Part shown: positions 1-6,956 of the stretch, one piece after another
Numbering within the stretch: position 1 is the stretch's first letter
Layout of the letters: each line of letters begins with the position of its first letter
From: Bacteroidaceae bacterium
GTDB lineage: Bacteria > Bacteroidota > Bacteroidia > Bacteroidales > Bacteroidaceae
DNA length: 21,450 nucleotides
Assembly (NCBI GenBank): GCA_023227685.1
Contig: JALNVG010000019.1
Span: forward strand, 1-21,450
Direction: 5' to 3'
Translations under genes and position numbers: made by a program
The notes under the pieces: model-generated
What the model was told of the DNA's origin: nothing
Databases searched by the model: none
What the model saw: only the letters and a program-made list of their open reading frames with translations

Positions 1-3
1 ATT

Positions 4-124
4 ATGGATTTACTTTGTATATCAAAGTAAACTCATTCTAGGATTAAGAGGTTAATAAATAAATTAGACAACCAATATAAGGATTATAAATTAATTTAGT
101 CAACCGGAAACAGGATAAGACAAA
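4..124 (+). pseudogene. Probable N-terminal debris of IS3-family orfB
   Basis: No intact gene is present. Read in the frame starting at position 4, the sequence gives a degraded peptide with stops at 28-30 and about 94-96. It contains pieces such as LLCISK, a basic stretch and QYKDY. These resemble the N-terminal part of IS3/IS150-group OrfB transposases, which run 'GISRSTYY...KDYGYRR'. The piece sits directly against the left end of the ISAs1-family element. The next part of an OrfB (NHKT..MDKFGL) resumes right after the element's other end, so the two flanks read in the right order. The similarity was judged by eye and is weak taken alone; AT-rich filler is the alternative. Confidence 0.4.
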
Positions 125-156
125 CAGGACAGCCGCTCAATAATCTACACATAATT
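125..156 (+). repeat. Left terminal inverted repeat of the ISAs1 element
   Basis: This 32-base repeat is the reverse complement of 1388-1419 except at position 129 (A here, where perfect pairing with 1415 would need G). It lies just downstream of the transposase stop codon and marks the left end of the element. Confidence 0.9.
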
Positions 157-160
157 GCAT

Positions 161-1288
161 TTACTCTTCAGGTATTATAATTCTTTGAATACCGAGTATC
201 TCATCTCTGTATTTTTCATTCCACCCACAGAGTTTTCTTTTTCCGGCCATCCCCAGTTTTTTTTTACTTTGTTTCAATAAAATAAGTATCATCTTACACA
301 TGAGCGAAAAGTTAACCGCTCCATTCTCTGTTTTTCTAGTGTAATCTTCTCTAAAGGAAACATCTAATTGCCAGTGGAGGTTATTCTCAACTTGCCAATG
401 TGACCTAACGGATTCCAGTATCAATTTGGGATCTTGCGGCAGAGAAGAGATATAGCATCTGGTTTCTGTTGTAGGTTTTTCCTTACCAACCTGCCTGATA
501 CATGTTATTTTAGCTATAGTCTTTATCCCTTTCCAACCGGGATAGAAATGCTCCGGATAAAATGCCTGATCACAGACACACTCTCTATATTCTTGTCTTC
601 CGTGAGTATGATTCTGTTGAGAATAACTTTGCTTATATGGCAAATAAATCCGATCATCCTTTGATAAAAGAGATAATATTTTAGCTTTCATGTTCTTCTG
701 GTTGTCCTTGACACACAGAAGGTAGTCCGCTTCTGCATTAATAATTGTTTCTGCTATTGCTTTTTGACAACCGGCAGCATCAATAGTCACAATGCACTGT
801 TTCAGGTCAAGTGCCTTTATAAGTTCGGGGATAGCGGTTATTTCATTCGATTTCTTATCCACTTTTTGTTGTCCCAGACACAGGCCATTGCGCACAGCCC
901 ATGCACTGACCATATATAACCGATCTTTCATGCCATGCCCTGAGGAAAGGGGATTCCGGCACACGGCCTTGCCGTCTATGGCCACTACTCCGGGAACCTG
1001 TCTGCAGAGGTCTCTAATCCAGATTCGAAAAGCTTCTTCGAACCATTCGATATCCAATAATGAAAAAAATCGGTTGAAGGTATCCTCACAAGGGATACCC
1101 GAGAGATTGGGCAGACGCTTCTTGAAATACTCTTCATGAGTATTACCAAATAGTTCTATCTCACTCCAGGTTTCTGCACCACAAAGGACGGAAACCATGG
1201 CTATAAAAACAATTTCTTCAACTGTATAGAGTTGATTCTTATCATTACGAATATCAGGAACATACGATGAAAACTCTTGTAAACTCAT
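161..1288 (-). CDS. ISAs1-family DDE transposase
   Basis: A 375-residue transposase that would cut and rejoin the element's inverted-repeat ends. It has the family layout. An N-terminal helical domain includes the 'EEIVFIAMVSVLCGAETW' block at residues 24-41. The catalytic core follows: the first Asp in AIDGKA (D105), the second in TIDAAGCQKAIA (D170) and the Glu in HWQVENNLHW (E301), followed by LDVSFREDYTRK. The length is normal for the family and the frame is uninterrupted, so the protein could be active. The ATG at 1288 is preceded by no Shine-Dalgarno sequence but lies about 20 bases downstream of a promoter-like site. The gene fills almost the whole element, and its stop lies a few bases inside the left inverted repeat. 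Confidence 0.93.
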   Translation of the reverse strand: MSLQEFSSYVPDIRNDKNQLYTVEEIVFIAMVSVLCGAETWSEIELFGNTHEEYFKKRLPNLSGIPCEDTFNRFFSLLDIEWFEEAFRIWIRDLCRQVPGVVAIDGKAVCRNPLSSGHGMKDRLYMVSAWAVRNGLCLGQQKVDKKSNEITAIPELIKALDLKQCIVTIDAAGCQKAIAETIINAEADYLLCVKDNQKNMKAKILSLLSKDDRIYLPYKQSYSQQNHTHGRQEYRECVCDQAFYPEHFYPGWKGIKTIAKITCIRQVGKEKPTTETRCYISSLPQDPKLILESVRSHWQVENNLHWQLDVSFREDYTRKTENGAVNFSLMCKMILILLKQSKKKLGMAGKRKLCGWNEKYRDEILGIQRIIIPEE

Positions 1289-1315
1289 AAAATAATATAG
1301 TTAGGTATAATAGAA

Positions 1316-1323
1316 CAAAGATA
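1316..1323 (-). promoter_or_regulatory. -7 box of the transposase promoter
   Basis: On the minus strand the site reads TATCTTTG, a perfect match to the Bacteroidota -7 consensus TAnnTTTG. It lies 27 bases upstream of the transposase ATG. Nineteen bases further upstream is only TTTC, a three-of-four match to the -33 box. The site is inside the element, so it would travel with it. Confidence 0.5.
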
Positions 1324-1387
1324 GTAAGAGAATTAAGAAGAGGAAAGAGTTAATTTGATTTTAAAGGAGGAACAATCAATAATAAAA

Positions 1388-1419
1388 AATTATGTGTAGA
1401 TTATTGAGCGGCTGCCCTG
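1388..1419 (-). repeat. Right terminal inverted repeat of the ISAs1 element
   Basis: This is the reverse complement of 125-156 with one mismatch. It marks the outer right end of the element, and the decayed IS3-family gene resumes immediately beyond it. Confidence 0.9.
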
Positions 1420-1431
1420 TTCATACAAACC

Positions 1432-2002
1432 ATAAAACAATAATGGACAAGTTCGGTTTAAATTGTAAAATTCGTAAGGTCAGAGATCGCTCTTACAAAG
1501 GCGAAGTCGGCTAGATTGCCCCTAATGTTTTGGAGCGCGACTTCAAAACAGACAAACCTAACCAAAATAGACTACCGACGTTACACAAATCAACATACAG
1601 GATAAGAAGATGTATTCTCGCCAATACTAGACATGTTAATGGAGCAATCATCTCTTATAGTTCAAATATGAAGATAACGCAGTGATGCTCAACAACGCTT
1701 TTAGGAAAGCAAGAAACACAGAAGGACTGATTTACGTTCTGGTCAATACTGGAAGTACCAACACTGACATATACCAGCAAGCTCTTAAGATGCTGGGTAT
1801 TGTACATAGCATGTCAAGAAAAGGGAACTACCTTGACAATACCATACCTGAGAACTTCTCCAGCATTATGAAATCCGAGCTGCTATACGCTGATAACTTT
1901 TGTTCTACTGAAGAATTAATATACTATTTGAAGAAATATATCTACTATTACTACAATAAAAGAATAATATCCTGGTTAAATCGAAAAAGCCTGGCGCAAT
2001 AA
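1432..2002 (+). pseudogene. Decayed IS3-family (IS150-like) OrfB transposase
   Basis: Remains of an rve-type integrase-fold transposase. In order one can read MDKFGLNCKIRKVRDRSYKGEVG (stop TAG at 1512), then IAPNVLERDFKTDKPNQ. A one-base frame slip follows near 1568, where the conserved 'NQKWVTDVT' should be. Next come a stop-ridden stretch (about 1575-1680) still showing NGAIISYS, and an open run to 2002. The open run holds YQQALKMLGIVHSMSRKG, NYLDNTIPENF, MKSELLY and YYYNKRI, which are typical C-terminal OrfB blocks. The 'HSDQG.QY' motif with the second catalytic Asp has been mutated to VNTGSTNTD. Several stops and at least one frameshift rule out a working protein. The ORF at 1682-2002 is only the tail of this relic. 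No IS3 end repeat was recognised. Confidence 0.85.
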
Positions 2003-2077
2003 CAAGCTATATACCAAAATATTTAGTTATTAATCCGTACTACTTTTCTGGTTCACTTCATGAAAACCACCTTTTTA

Positions 2078-3001
2078 TTAAAGACGCACTTTGAATTTTC
2101 TTATTTTAGGCACCAACATCTTTTCCGGTATAATCTGTTTAATGATATTTACTACAGCATTCAACATTTTTTCTTTTACATAATCTTTACGTATAATAAT
2201 AGAGACCTCACGTTGAGCATCCGGACTTTCAATCAACGTCAGTTGACGCTGCTGTTCAGGCGTTAAAAACTGAGTATGCAACTCAGGTATCACCGTATTC
2301 CCGCCATTAACATCTACAATACGTATTAAAGTATCAATACTCCCTGCCTTATAGGATGTTTCACCCAGACTTTGCATTTTGCAAAAATTAAAAACTTCGG
2401 AAGTAGCACATTTCCCTTCCATCAATACCCATAATTTTTCAGTAGGCATGTTTTCTGGAGTTAACGGATTAACTTGACAAGGATTCTGAGGAGAAAAATA
2501 GGCAAGGAAACGCTCATTGTAAAGTGGTATTTCTAAAAACTCACTCCGTTTAAATGGAGTCGATAAAATCCCTATATCAATATCTGAGGTAAGCAAATCT
2601 GATTCTATATTCTCCGAGATAATTTCTGAAATACGAAGCTCAACTTCCTTATGAGCTAGACGAAAACGAGTAATGAATTGTGGTACAAGATATGGAGCAA
2701 TAGTTGGAGCAACTCCTATACGCAAATTACCTTGCATCGTAGATTTTTCAGAGAGTATTATTTCTTGTATTCGATTCACATCATTTATTGACGTTTCAGC
2801 CTGACTAATAATCTTTAATCCAATTTCTGTTGGTTCAATTGGAGATTTATCCCTATCAAAAATTTTAACATCTAATTCCTGCTCTAATTTCTGCACCATT
2901 GCACTTAGAGTAGGTTGAGACACTCCACATTCTTGGGCGGCCTTAACAAAATGACGATGCTTGTTTACTGCCACAATGTATTGTAATTGCTGTAATGTCA
3001 T
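2078..3001 (-). CDS. oxyR: OxyR, LysR-type peroxide-sensing regulator
   Basis: A 307-residue transcription regulator expected to sense hydrogen peroxide and switch on defence genes such as catalase, Dps and peroxiredoxin. The N-terminal winged helix-turn-helix (about residues 1-60) has the LysR signature around FVKAAQECGVSQPTLSAMV. The regulatory domain follows from about residue 90. The OxyR assignment rests on two cysteines at 198 and 207 in EGKCATSEVFNFC. Their nine-residue spacing and position match the redox pair C199/C208 of the E. coli protein. The GVAPTIAPYL motif also fits. The gene is downstream of the ribosomal cluster on the same strand but behind a terminator and with its own promoter. 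No oxidative-stress target gene is adjacent. Confidence 0.9.
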   Translation of the reverse strand: MTLQQLQYIVAVNKHRHFVKAAQECGVSQPTLSAMVQKLEQELDVKIFDRDKSPIEPTEIGLKIISQAETSINDVNRIQEIILSEKSTMQGNLRIGVAPTIAPYLVPQFITRFRLAHKEVELRISEIISENIESDLLTSDIDIGILSTPFKRSEFLEIPLYNERFLAYFSPQNPCQVNPLTPENMPTEKLWVLMEGKCATSEVFNFCKMQSLGETSYKAGSIDTLIRIVDVNGGNTVIPELHTQFLTPEQQRQLTLIESPDAQREVSIIIRKDYVKEKMLNAVVNIIKQIIPEKMLVPKIRKFKVRL

Positions 3002-3044
3002 AACAAAAATAGACTAATGGTAAATGATTGAATCTTGAAACTTT

Positions 3045-3052
3045 CAAATATA
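3045..3052 (-). promoter_or_regulatory. -7 box of the oxyR promoter
   Basis: Minus-strand TATATTTG is a perfect match to TAnnTTTG, placed 43 bases upstream of the oxyR ATG. The region 19-21 bases further upstream has no good TTTG, so the -33 box is weak. This fits a separate transcription unit beyond the terminator. Confidence 0.5.
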
Positions 3053-3100
3053 CAAAATAATATATAGAAATACTAACAGAATAAAGATAATCTTAAAGAC

Positions 3101-3136
3101 AAAAAAGGATGTACACTATATTGTACATCCTTTTTT
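3101..3136. terminator. Bidirectional intrinsic terminator after rplQ
   Basis: A perfect 15-base inverted repeat (3101-3115 with 3122-3136) encloses a six-base loop. The core is GGATGTACA/TGTACATCC, flanked by A tracts on one side and T tracts on the other, so each strand gives a hairpin followed by U residues. It lies 57 bases past the rplQ stop and would end the ribosomal superoperon before oxyR. Confidence 0.92.
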
Positions 3137-3192
3137 TATATCATATAAAAGGCATTACTCAAAAGTTGAGTTTTATGCTGTTCTAACTATTT

Positions 3193-3744
3193 CTACTTAG
3201 CAGCATCGTCAACTTTTTCAGTCGATTCATCAGCCTTCGGCTCATCAACAGGAGTTGCAACTACATCAACTGCACTTTCAGCTACCTCTTCCTTTACCTC
3301 AGAAACAACAGAATCCCTTACTACTTTAGCCTTTGAACGACGAGTACGTGAAGCCTTCTTAACAACTTTATCTTTAGCCATATTATCATCATAATCAACA
3401 AGCTCAATAAAGCACATCGAAGCATCATCACTGTCCCTCTTGCCCAATTTAATAACACGTGTATATCCTCCGGGGCGATCTGCTACCTTAGCAGAAATTT
3501 CTTTGAATAACACAGTGACAGCCATTTTATCTTGCAAGTTACTAAAAACAACACGACGTGAATTAGTTGTGTCATCTTTCGACTTAGTAATCAAAGGTTC
3601 CACAAACTTCTTTAAGGCCTTAGCCTTAGCTACAGTCGTTGTAATTCTTTTATGCTTAAATAATGAACATGCCATATTAGACAGCATAGCGCTTCTGTGT
3701 GAAGAAGTACGACCTAGATGATTAAATTTTTTATTATGTCTCAT
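3193..3744 (-). CDS. rplQ: 50S ribosomal protein L17
   Basis: L17 binds 23S rRNA near the exit-tunnel side of the large subunit. The 183-residue product starts with the L17 block MRHNKKFNHLGRTSSHRSAML. The conserved core runs to about residue 125 and includes GGYTRVIKLGKRDSDDASMCFIEL near residues 92-115. The E. coli protein is about 127 residues. The extra 55 or so residues form a low-complexity tail rich in Lys, Glu, Asp, Ala and Val, a pattern known from Bacteroidota L17. The ATG lies three bases after the rpoA stop, so the two genes are co-transcribed. It is the last gene before the terminator at 3101-3136. Confidence 0.97.
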   Translation of the reverse strand: MRHNKKFNHLGRTSSHRSAMLSNMACSLFKHKRITTTVAKAKALKKFVEPLITKSKDDTTNSRRVVFSNLQDKMAVTVLFKEISAKVADRPGGYTRVIKLGKRDSDDASMCFIELVDYDDNMAKDKVVKKASRTRRSKAKVVRDSVVSEVKEEVAESAVDVVATPVDEPKADESTEKVDDAAK

Positions 3745-3747
3745 TTT

Positions 3748-4740
3748 CTATTCTTTATCTAATTTATATTTAGAAATATCAGTACCAAAAGACAAATTCA
3801 GACCAGCCAACAATTCGTCAAGTTCTGTAAGTGACTTTTTACCAAAATTCCTGAATTTCAGCAAATCAGTTTTATTAAATTGAACTAAATCTCCCAACGT
3901 AACTACCTCAGCAGCCTTTAAACAATTAAGGGCACGCACTGATAGGTCCATATCAACAAGTTTAGTTTTTAACAACTGACGCATATGTAAAACCTCCTCA
4001 TCGAATTCTTCATTGCTATCAAAATCTGTAGTCTCAAGAATAATCTTCTCATCAGAGAACAGCATGAAGTGATGTATCAAAATTTTTGCAGCTTCTTTCA
4101 ATGCATCTTTTGGATGAATTGAGCCATCTGTCGTAATTTCAATCAAAAGTTTCTCATAATCAGTTTTTTGCTTTACACGAAAATTCTCAACTGAATATTT
4201 AACGTTACGAATAGGTGTATAAATTGAGTCGATAGGTATTTCATTCGGGTCTGTACAAAATTCAAGATTGTCATCAGCAATGACAAAACCACGTCCCTTA
4301 TTAATAGAAATATTTATCTGCATTGTTGCTTTAGGCTCTAAATGACAAATAACTAATTCGGGATTTAACACTTCAAATCCCGTTAAATACTTTCCAATAT
4401 CACCTGCCTTGAACTCTACAGAATTTTCAATCGTAATGCTCACTTTCTCATTCTCAAATTCTTCAACAATCTGCTTAAATCTAACTTTCTTTAAATTTAA
4501 GATTATATTTGAGACATCCTCTTTTACACCAGGTACACTGGAAAACTCATGCTCAACACCTTCAATTTTGATGGTATTGATAGCAAAACCTTCCAATGAA
4601 GAAAGTAGAATACGGCGCAAGGCGTTACCTATAGTAACACCAAAGCCGGGTTCCAACGGACGAAATTCGAATTTACCGAATTTGGAGTCCGCTTCCAACA
4701 TTAACACTTTATCAGGTTTTTGAAATGCTAGTAGCGCCAT
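3748..4740 (-). CDS. rpoA: RNA polymerase alpha subunit
   Basis: The alpha subunit dimerises to scaffold assembly of RNA polymerase, and its C-terminal domain contacts promoter DNA and activators. The 330-residue protein has the N-terminal domain with the GFGVTIGNALRRILLSS block at residues 32-48, which is important for dimerisation and beta binding. An acidic linker (DSNEEFDEE, about 241-249) leads to the C-terminal domain. That domain contains LSVRALNCLKA, with R269 matching the DNA-binding Arg265 of E. coli, and the helix-hairpin-helix segment FRNFGKKSLTELDELL. Length is normal. The gene lies between rpsD (11 bases) and rplQ (3 bases), the usual alpha-operon order. Confidence 0.98.
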   Translation of the reverse strand: MALLAFQKPDKVLMLEADSKFGKFEFRPLEPGFGVTIGNALRRILLSSLEGFAINTIKIEGVEHEFSSVPGVKEDVSNIILNLKKVRFKQIVEEFENEKVSITIENSVEFKAGDIGKYLTGFEVLNPELVICHLEPKATMQINISINKGRGFVIADDNLEFCTDPNEIPIDSIYTPIRNVKYSVENFRVKQKTDYEKLLIEITTDGSIHPKDALKEAAKILIHHFMLFSDEKIILETTDFDSNEEFDEEVLHMRQLLKTKLVDMDLSVRALNCLKAAEVVTLGDLVQFNKTDLLKFRNFGKKSLTELDELLAGLNLSFGTDISKYKLDKE

Positions 4741-4751
4741 TAAATTAATTA

Positions 4752-5357
4752 TTATTTAGAATACAATTCAACAATCAAATGTTCTTTTATGTTCTCAGGA
4801 ATATCAGTTCTTTCAGGTGTATGTAATAATTTACCAACCTTTGGAGCTTCATCCCATTCCAACCAAGGATATTTACTATGATTAAAACCAGCTAAAGAAT
4901 TGACGATAATCTCTAAAGATTTAGATTTCTCTCGTACACCAACCAATTGACCCGGCTTAACCATATAAGAAGGGATATTAACTACGTTACCATCAATTAT
5001 AATATGACGATGACTAACTAATTGCCTAGCTGCATTACGTGTAGGCGCAATACCCAAACGGAAAACAACATTATCCAAACGCCTTTCTAACAATTGAAGA
5101 AGAACTTCACCAGTTATTCCATCACACGCAGCAGCTTTTTCAAACAAATTACGAAACTGTTTTTCCAAAACGCCATAAGTGTATTTAGCCTTTTGTTTTT
5201 CGCGAAGCTGCACACCATATTCTGACGATTTTCTTCTCCTTGAATTACCATGCTGACCAGGAGGATAATTTTTTTTAGATAATACTTTATCAGGTCCATA
5301 GATACCTTCACCGAATTTGCGGGCGATTCTTGTTTTAGGTCCAGTATATCTTGCCAT
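4752..5357 (-). CDS. rpsD: 30S ribosomal protein S4
   Basis: S4 is a primary 16S rRNA-binding protein that starts assembly of the small-subunit body. In E. coli it also represses the alpha operon. The product is 201 residues with the usual start MARYTGPKTRIARKFGE. The S4 RNA-binding domain is near residues 92-150, with RRLDNVVFRLGIAPTRNAARQLV followed by HIIIDGNVVNIPSY. The N-terminal region has no zinc-binding cysteine cluster, so this is the zinc-free form. A 110-base spacer separates it from rpsK, the longest intact-gene spacer inside the alpha segment. It contains imperfect inverted repeats. Confidence 0.97.
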   Translation of the reverse strand: MARYTGPKTRIARKFGEGIYGPDKVLSKKNYPPGQHGNSRRRKSSEYGVQLREKQKAKYTYGVLEKQFRNLFEKAAACDGITGEVLLQLLERRLDNVVFRLGIAPTRNAARQLVSHRHIIIDGNVVNIPSYMVKPGQLVGVREKSKSLEIIVNSLAGFNHSKYPWLEWDEAPKVGKLLHTPERTDIPENIKEHLIVELYSK

Positions 5358-5467
5358 TTCTTGTTATATTAAATTGTTTATTATGAACTTAAAAATCATT
5401 TTATCATACATTATAATGCTTATATGCAGAATGATATGATCTTTGAGTACAAAATTCTCTTATATTA

Positions 5468-5857
5468 TTAAACTCTACGTCTTTTAGGGGGACGACAACC
5501 ATTATGTGGTAACGGTGTAACATCAACAATTTCAGTTACCTCTATACCAGCTCCATGAATAGTTCTTATAGCAGACTCACGCCCATTACCTGGACCTTTC
5601 ACATAGGCCTTTACTTTCCTCAAGCCAAGGTCAAAAGCGGCTTTATAGCAGTCCTGTGCAGCCATTTGTGCAGCATACGGAGTATTCTTTTTGGAACCTC
5701 TAAAGCCCATTTTCCCAGCAGAAGACCATGATATAATTTGACCTTCACTATTTGTTAGCGAAACAATAATATTATTGAAAGAAGAATGTATATGCAACTC
5801 TCCGTTAGCATCGACTTTCACGTTTCTTTTTTTCGCTGAAACTGTTTTTTTTGCCAT
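5468..5857 (-). CDS. rpsK: 30S ribosomal protein S11
   Basis: S11 sits on the small-subunit platform near the mRNA exit and the E site. The 129-residue product shows the family blocks HIHSSFNNIIVSLTN, SAGKMGFRGSKKNTPYAAQ, VKGPGNGRESAIRTI and the C-terminal PLPHNGCRPPKRRRV. Length is normal. The ATG at 5857 is 12 bases after the rpsM stop, and the short basic N-terminus before the first beta strand is typical for Bacteroidota. Confidence 0.98.
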   Translation of the reverse strand: MAKKTVSAKKRNVKVDANGELHIHSSFNNIIVSLTNSEGQIISWSSAGKMGFRGSKKNTPYAAQMAAQDCYKAAFDLGLRKVKAYVKGPGNGRESAIRTIHGAGIEVTEIVDVTPLPHNGCRPPKRRRV

Positions 5858-5869
5858 ATCAAAAATTAA

Positions 5870-6250
5870 TTATTTAGTAGCTTTTTTCTTATTTGCAATT
5901 GTCTTTTTCTTTCCCTTACGAGTGCGCGCGTTATTTTTTGTACTTTGTCCTCTTACTGGCAAACCTATACGATGACGTATTCCTCGATAACAACCTACAT
6001 CCATTAGGCGCTTGATGTTCATTTGCACTTCTGAACGAAGATCACCTTCAACTTTATAACTTTCACCGATGACTTCACGTACTTTTGCAGCTTGTTCATC
6101 AGTCCAATCTTTTACTTTAATATCCTTATCGATGCCAGCCTTATTCAAAATTTTAGCTGAGCTACTACGACCTATACCAAAAATATAAGTCAACGCAATT
6201 TCACCTCTTTTATCTTGGGGTAAATCTACTCCTACAATTCTTATTGCCAT
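5870..6250 (-). CDS. rpsM: 30S ribosomal protein S13
   Basis: S13 is in the head of the small subunit, where it contacts the P-site tRNA and forms bridges to the 50S. The 126-residue product begins MAIRIVGVDLPQDKRGEIAL and has a helix-two-turn-helix region with YIFGIGRSSSAKIL. The C-terminal rRNA-binding block is GCYRGIRHRIGLPVRGQSTK, followed by a Lys/Arg-rich tail. The gene is 29 bases downstream of rpmJ and 12 bases upstream of rpsK. Confidence 0.98.
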   Translation of the reverse strand: MAIRIVGVDLPQDKRGEIALTYIFGIGRSSSAKILNKAGIDKDIKVKDWTDEQAAKVREVIGESYKVEGDLRSEVQMNIKRLMDVGCYRGIRHRIGLPVRGQSTKNNARTRKGKKKTIANKKKATK

Positions 6251-6279
6251 ATACTCGTTTGATTATTTATAACTTAAAA

Positions 6280-6396
6280 TTAACCCTGACGCATTTTAAA
6301 CTTCGGGTTTTTTTTGTTAATTACATATAAACGACCCTTACGCCGTACAATTTTGCATTCAGGCGTACGTTTTTTAACTGATGTTTTTACTTTCAT
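6280..6396 (-). CDS. rpmJ: 50S ribosomal protein L36
   Basis: A 38-residue gene found by direct reading between infA and rpsM. The product starts MKVKTSVKKRTPECKIVRRK and ends in NPKFKMRQG, the clear L36 signature. L36 packs against 23S rRNA at the base of the L7/L12 stalk region. Only one cysteine (C14) remains of the CxxC...C...H zinc ribbon found in zinc-binding L36, so this is the zinc-free form usual in Bacteroidota. It is 14 bases after infA and 29 bases before rpsM. Confidence 0.95.
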   Translation of the reverse strand: MKVKTSVKKRTPECKIVRRKGRLYVINKKNPKFKMRQG

Positions 6397-6410
6397 ATCT
6401 AACTTTATCT

Positions 6411-6629
6411 TTATTTATATCTAAATACAATTCTTCCCTTTGATAAATCATAAGGAGACATTTCAACCCGAACTTTATCTCCAGGCAAAATTTTAATATA
6501 ATGCATTCTCATCTTACCTGAAATATGAGCTGTTATCTCATGTCCATTCTCCAACTCAACACGAAACATTGCATTTGATAATGCTTCGGCGATTACTCCA
6601 TCTTGTTCTATAGCTGTTTGCTTAGACAT
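6411..6629 (-). CDS. infA: Translation initiation factor IF-1
   Basis: IF-1 occupies the ribosomal A site during initiation and helps IF-2 and IF-3. The 72-residue product is a single OB fold of standard length. It shows EQDGVIAEALSNAMFRVELENG, then ISGKMRMHYIKILPGDKVRVEMSPYDLSKGRI and the end FRYK. Here it is preceded by a 327-base gap instead of an intact map gene, so it may depend on read-through from secY or on a promoter within the gap. Confidence 0.98.
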   Translation of the reverse strand: MSKQTAIEQDGVIAEALSNAMFRVELENGHEITAHISGKMRMHYIKILPGDKVRVEMSPYDLSKGRIVFRYK

Positions 6630-6670
6630 TTAAAAAATTATTAATTCCAAATACTTTATCAATTATAAAT

Positions 6671-6880
6671 CTAAATGACAATAAAAAAGCGGCTTACCAT
6701 TATCAACGGCTAACGCCAAAAACTCTTATTTTAGTTCACTACATTTCATCATCATTCTCAAAAATATTACTACAAAACTTTTTATAATCATTGGTCATAT
6801 TACAATGTCTAAAACTCTGATCATAGAAATATTAATTACTCAAAATACCACCAAATTACAAAATTTAAAACTTCAACTAA
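6671..6880 (-). pseudogene. map: Probable decayed map (methionine aminopeptidase) remnant
   Basis: The 327-base gap between secY and infA contains no open gene, yet it occupies the site where Bacteroidota usually carry map. Read on the minus strand, three fragments appear in the order of the Map C-terminus. The first is EVLNF (6860-6874; compare EVPNF/Y). Next is VLDIVI, a stop at 6795-6797, then PMI (6786-6794; compare GLVIAIEPMIN). Last comes KCSE, a stop, then LAVDNGKPLF ending at TAG 6671-6673 (compare KCSAHFEHTIAV). The second and third share a frame, while the first is shifted. The metal-ligand Glu of EPM is a stop codon. Roughly the first two thirds of the gene is missing. The match was made by eye on AT-rich sequence; random similarity is the alternative. 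Confidence 0.5.
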
Positions 6881-6890
6881 AGTTTAAAAA

Positions 6891-6921
6891 CAAAATAATT
6901 ATTTTGGCATAACAACCCAAA
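6891..6921 (-). promoter_or_regulatory. Candidate promoter in the secY-infA gap
   Basis: On the minus strand, TTTG (6918-6921) is followed after 19 bases by TTATTTTG (6891-6898), one mismatch from TAnnTTTG at the correct spacing. It could supply transcription to infA and the alpha segment. In such AT-rich sequence a chance match is quite possible. A second bare -7 match, TATTTTTG at 6759-6766, has no -33 partner. Confidence 0.3.
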
Positions 6922-6956
6922 AATATCTCTCATAATAAAACGCCAGAAGTTTCTTT

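Larger units (their letters stand above)
125..1419 (-). mobile_element. Complete ISAs1-family insertion sequence
   Basis: The element is 1295 bases long and bounded by 32-base terminal inverted repeats at 125-156 and 1388-1419. The ends begin CAGGACAGCCGCTC on the left and CAGGGCAGCCGCTC on the right when read inwards, with one mismatch in 32. It carries a single full-length DDE transposase gene that reads leftwards, plus a Bacteroides-type promoter inside the right end. Size, end sequence and transposase all fit the ISAs1 family. The flanking 10-mers (115-124 and 1420-1429) agree at 7 of 10 positions, so a clean target duplication cannot be claimed. The element appears to be inserted in an older IS3-family gene. 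Confidence 0.88.

Noticed and set aside
434..1139. Plus-strand open frames opposite the ISAs1 transposase
   Set aside because: They are antisense shadows of an intact transposase and show no recognisable protein features.
1361..1445. Plus-strand AAAGGAGGAACA followed by an ATG at 1392 that reads in frame into the IS3 relic
   Set aside because: The distance from the AGGAGG to the ATG is over 20 bases, the frame stops at 1512, and the sequence spans the ISAs1 end, so it is not a gene.
1682..2002. A stand-alone 106-residue gene
   Set aside because: It is the C-terminal tail of the broken IS3-family OrfB. The upstream parts are present in other frames with stops.
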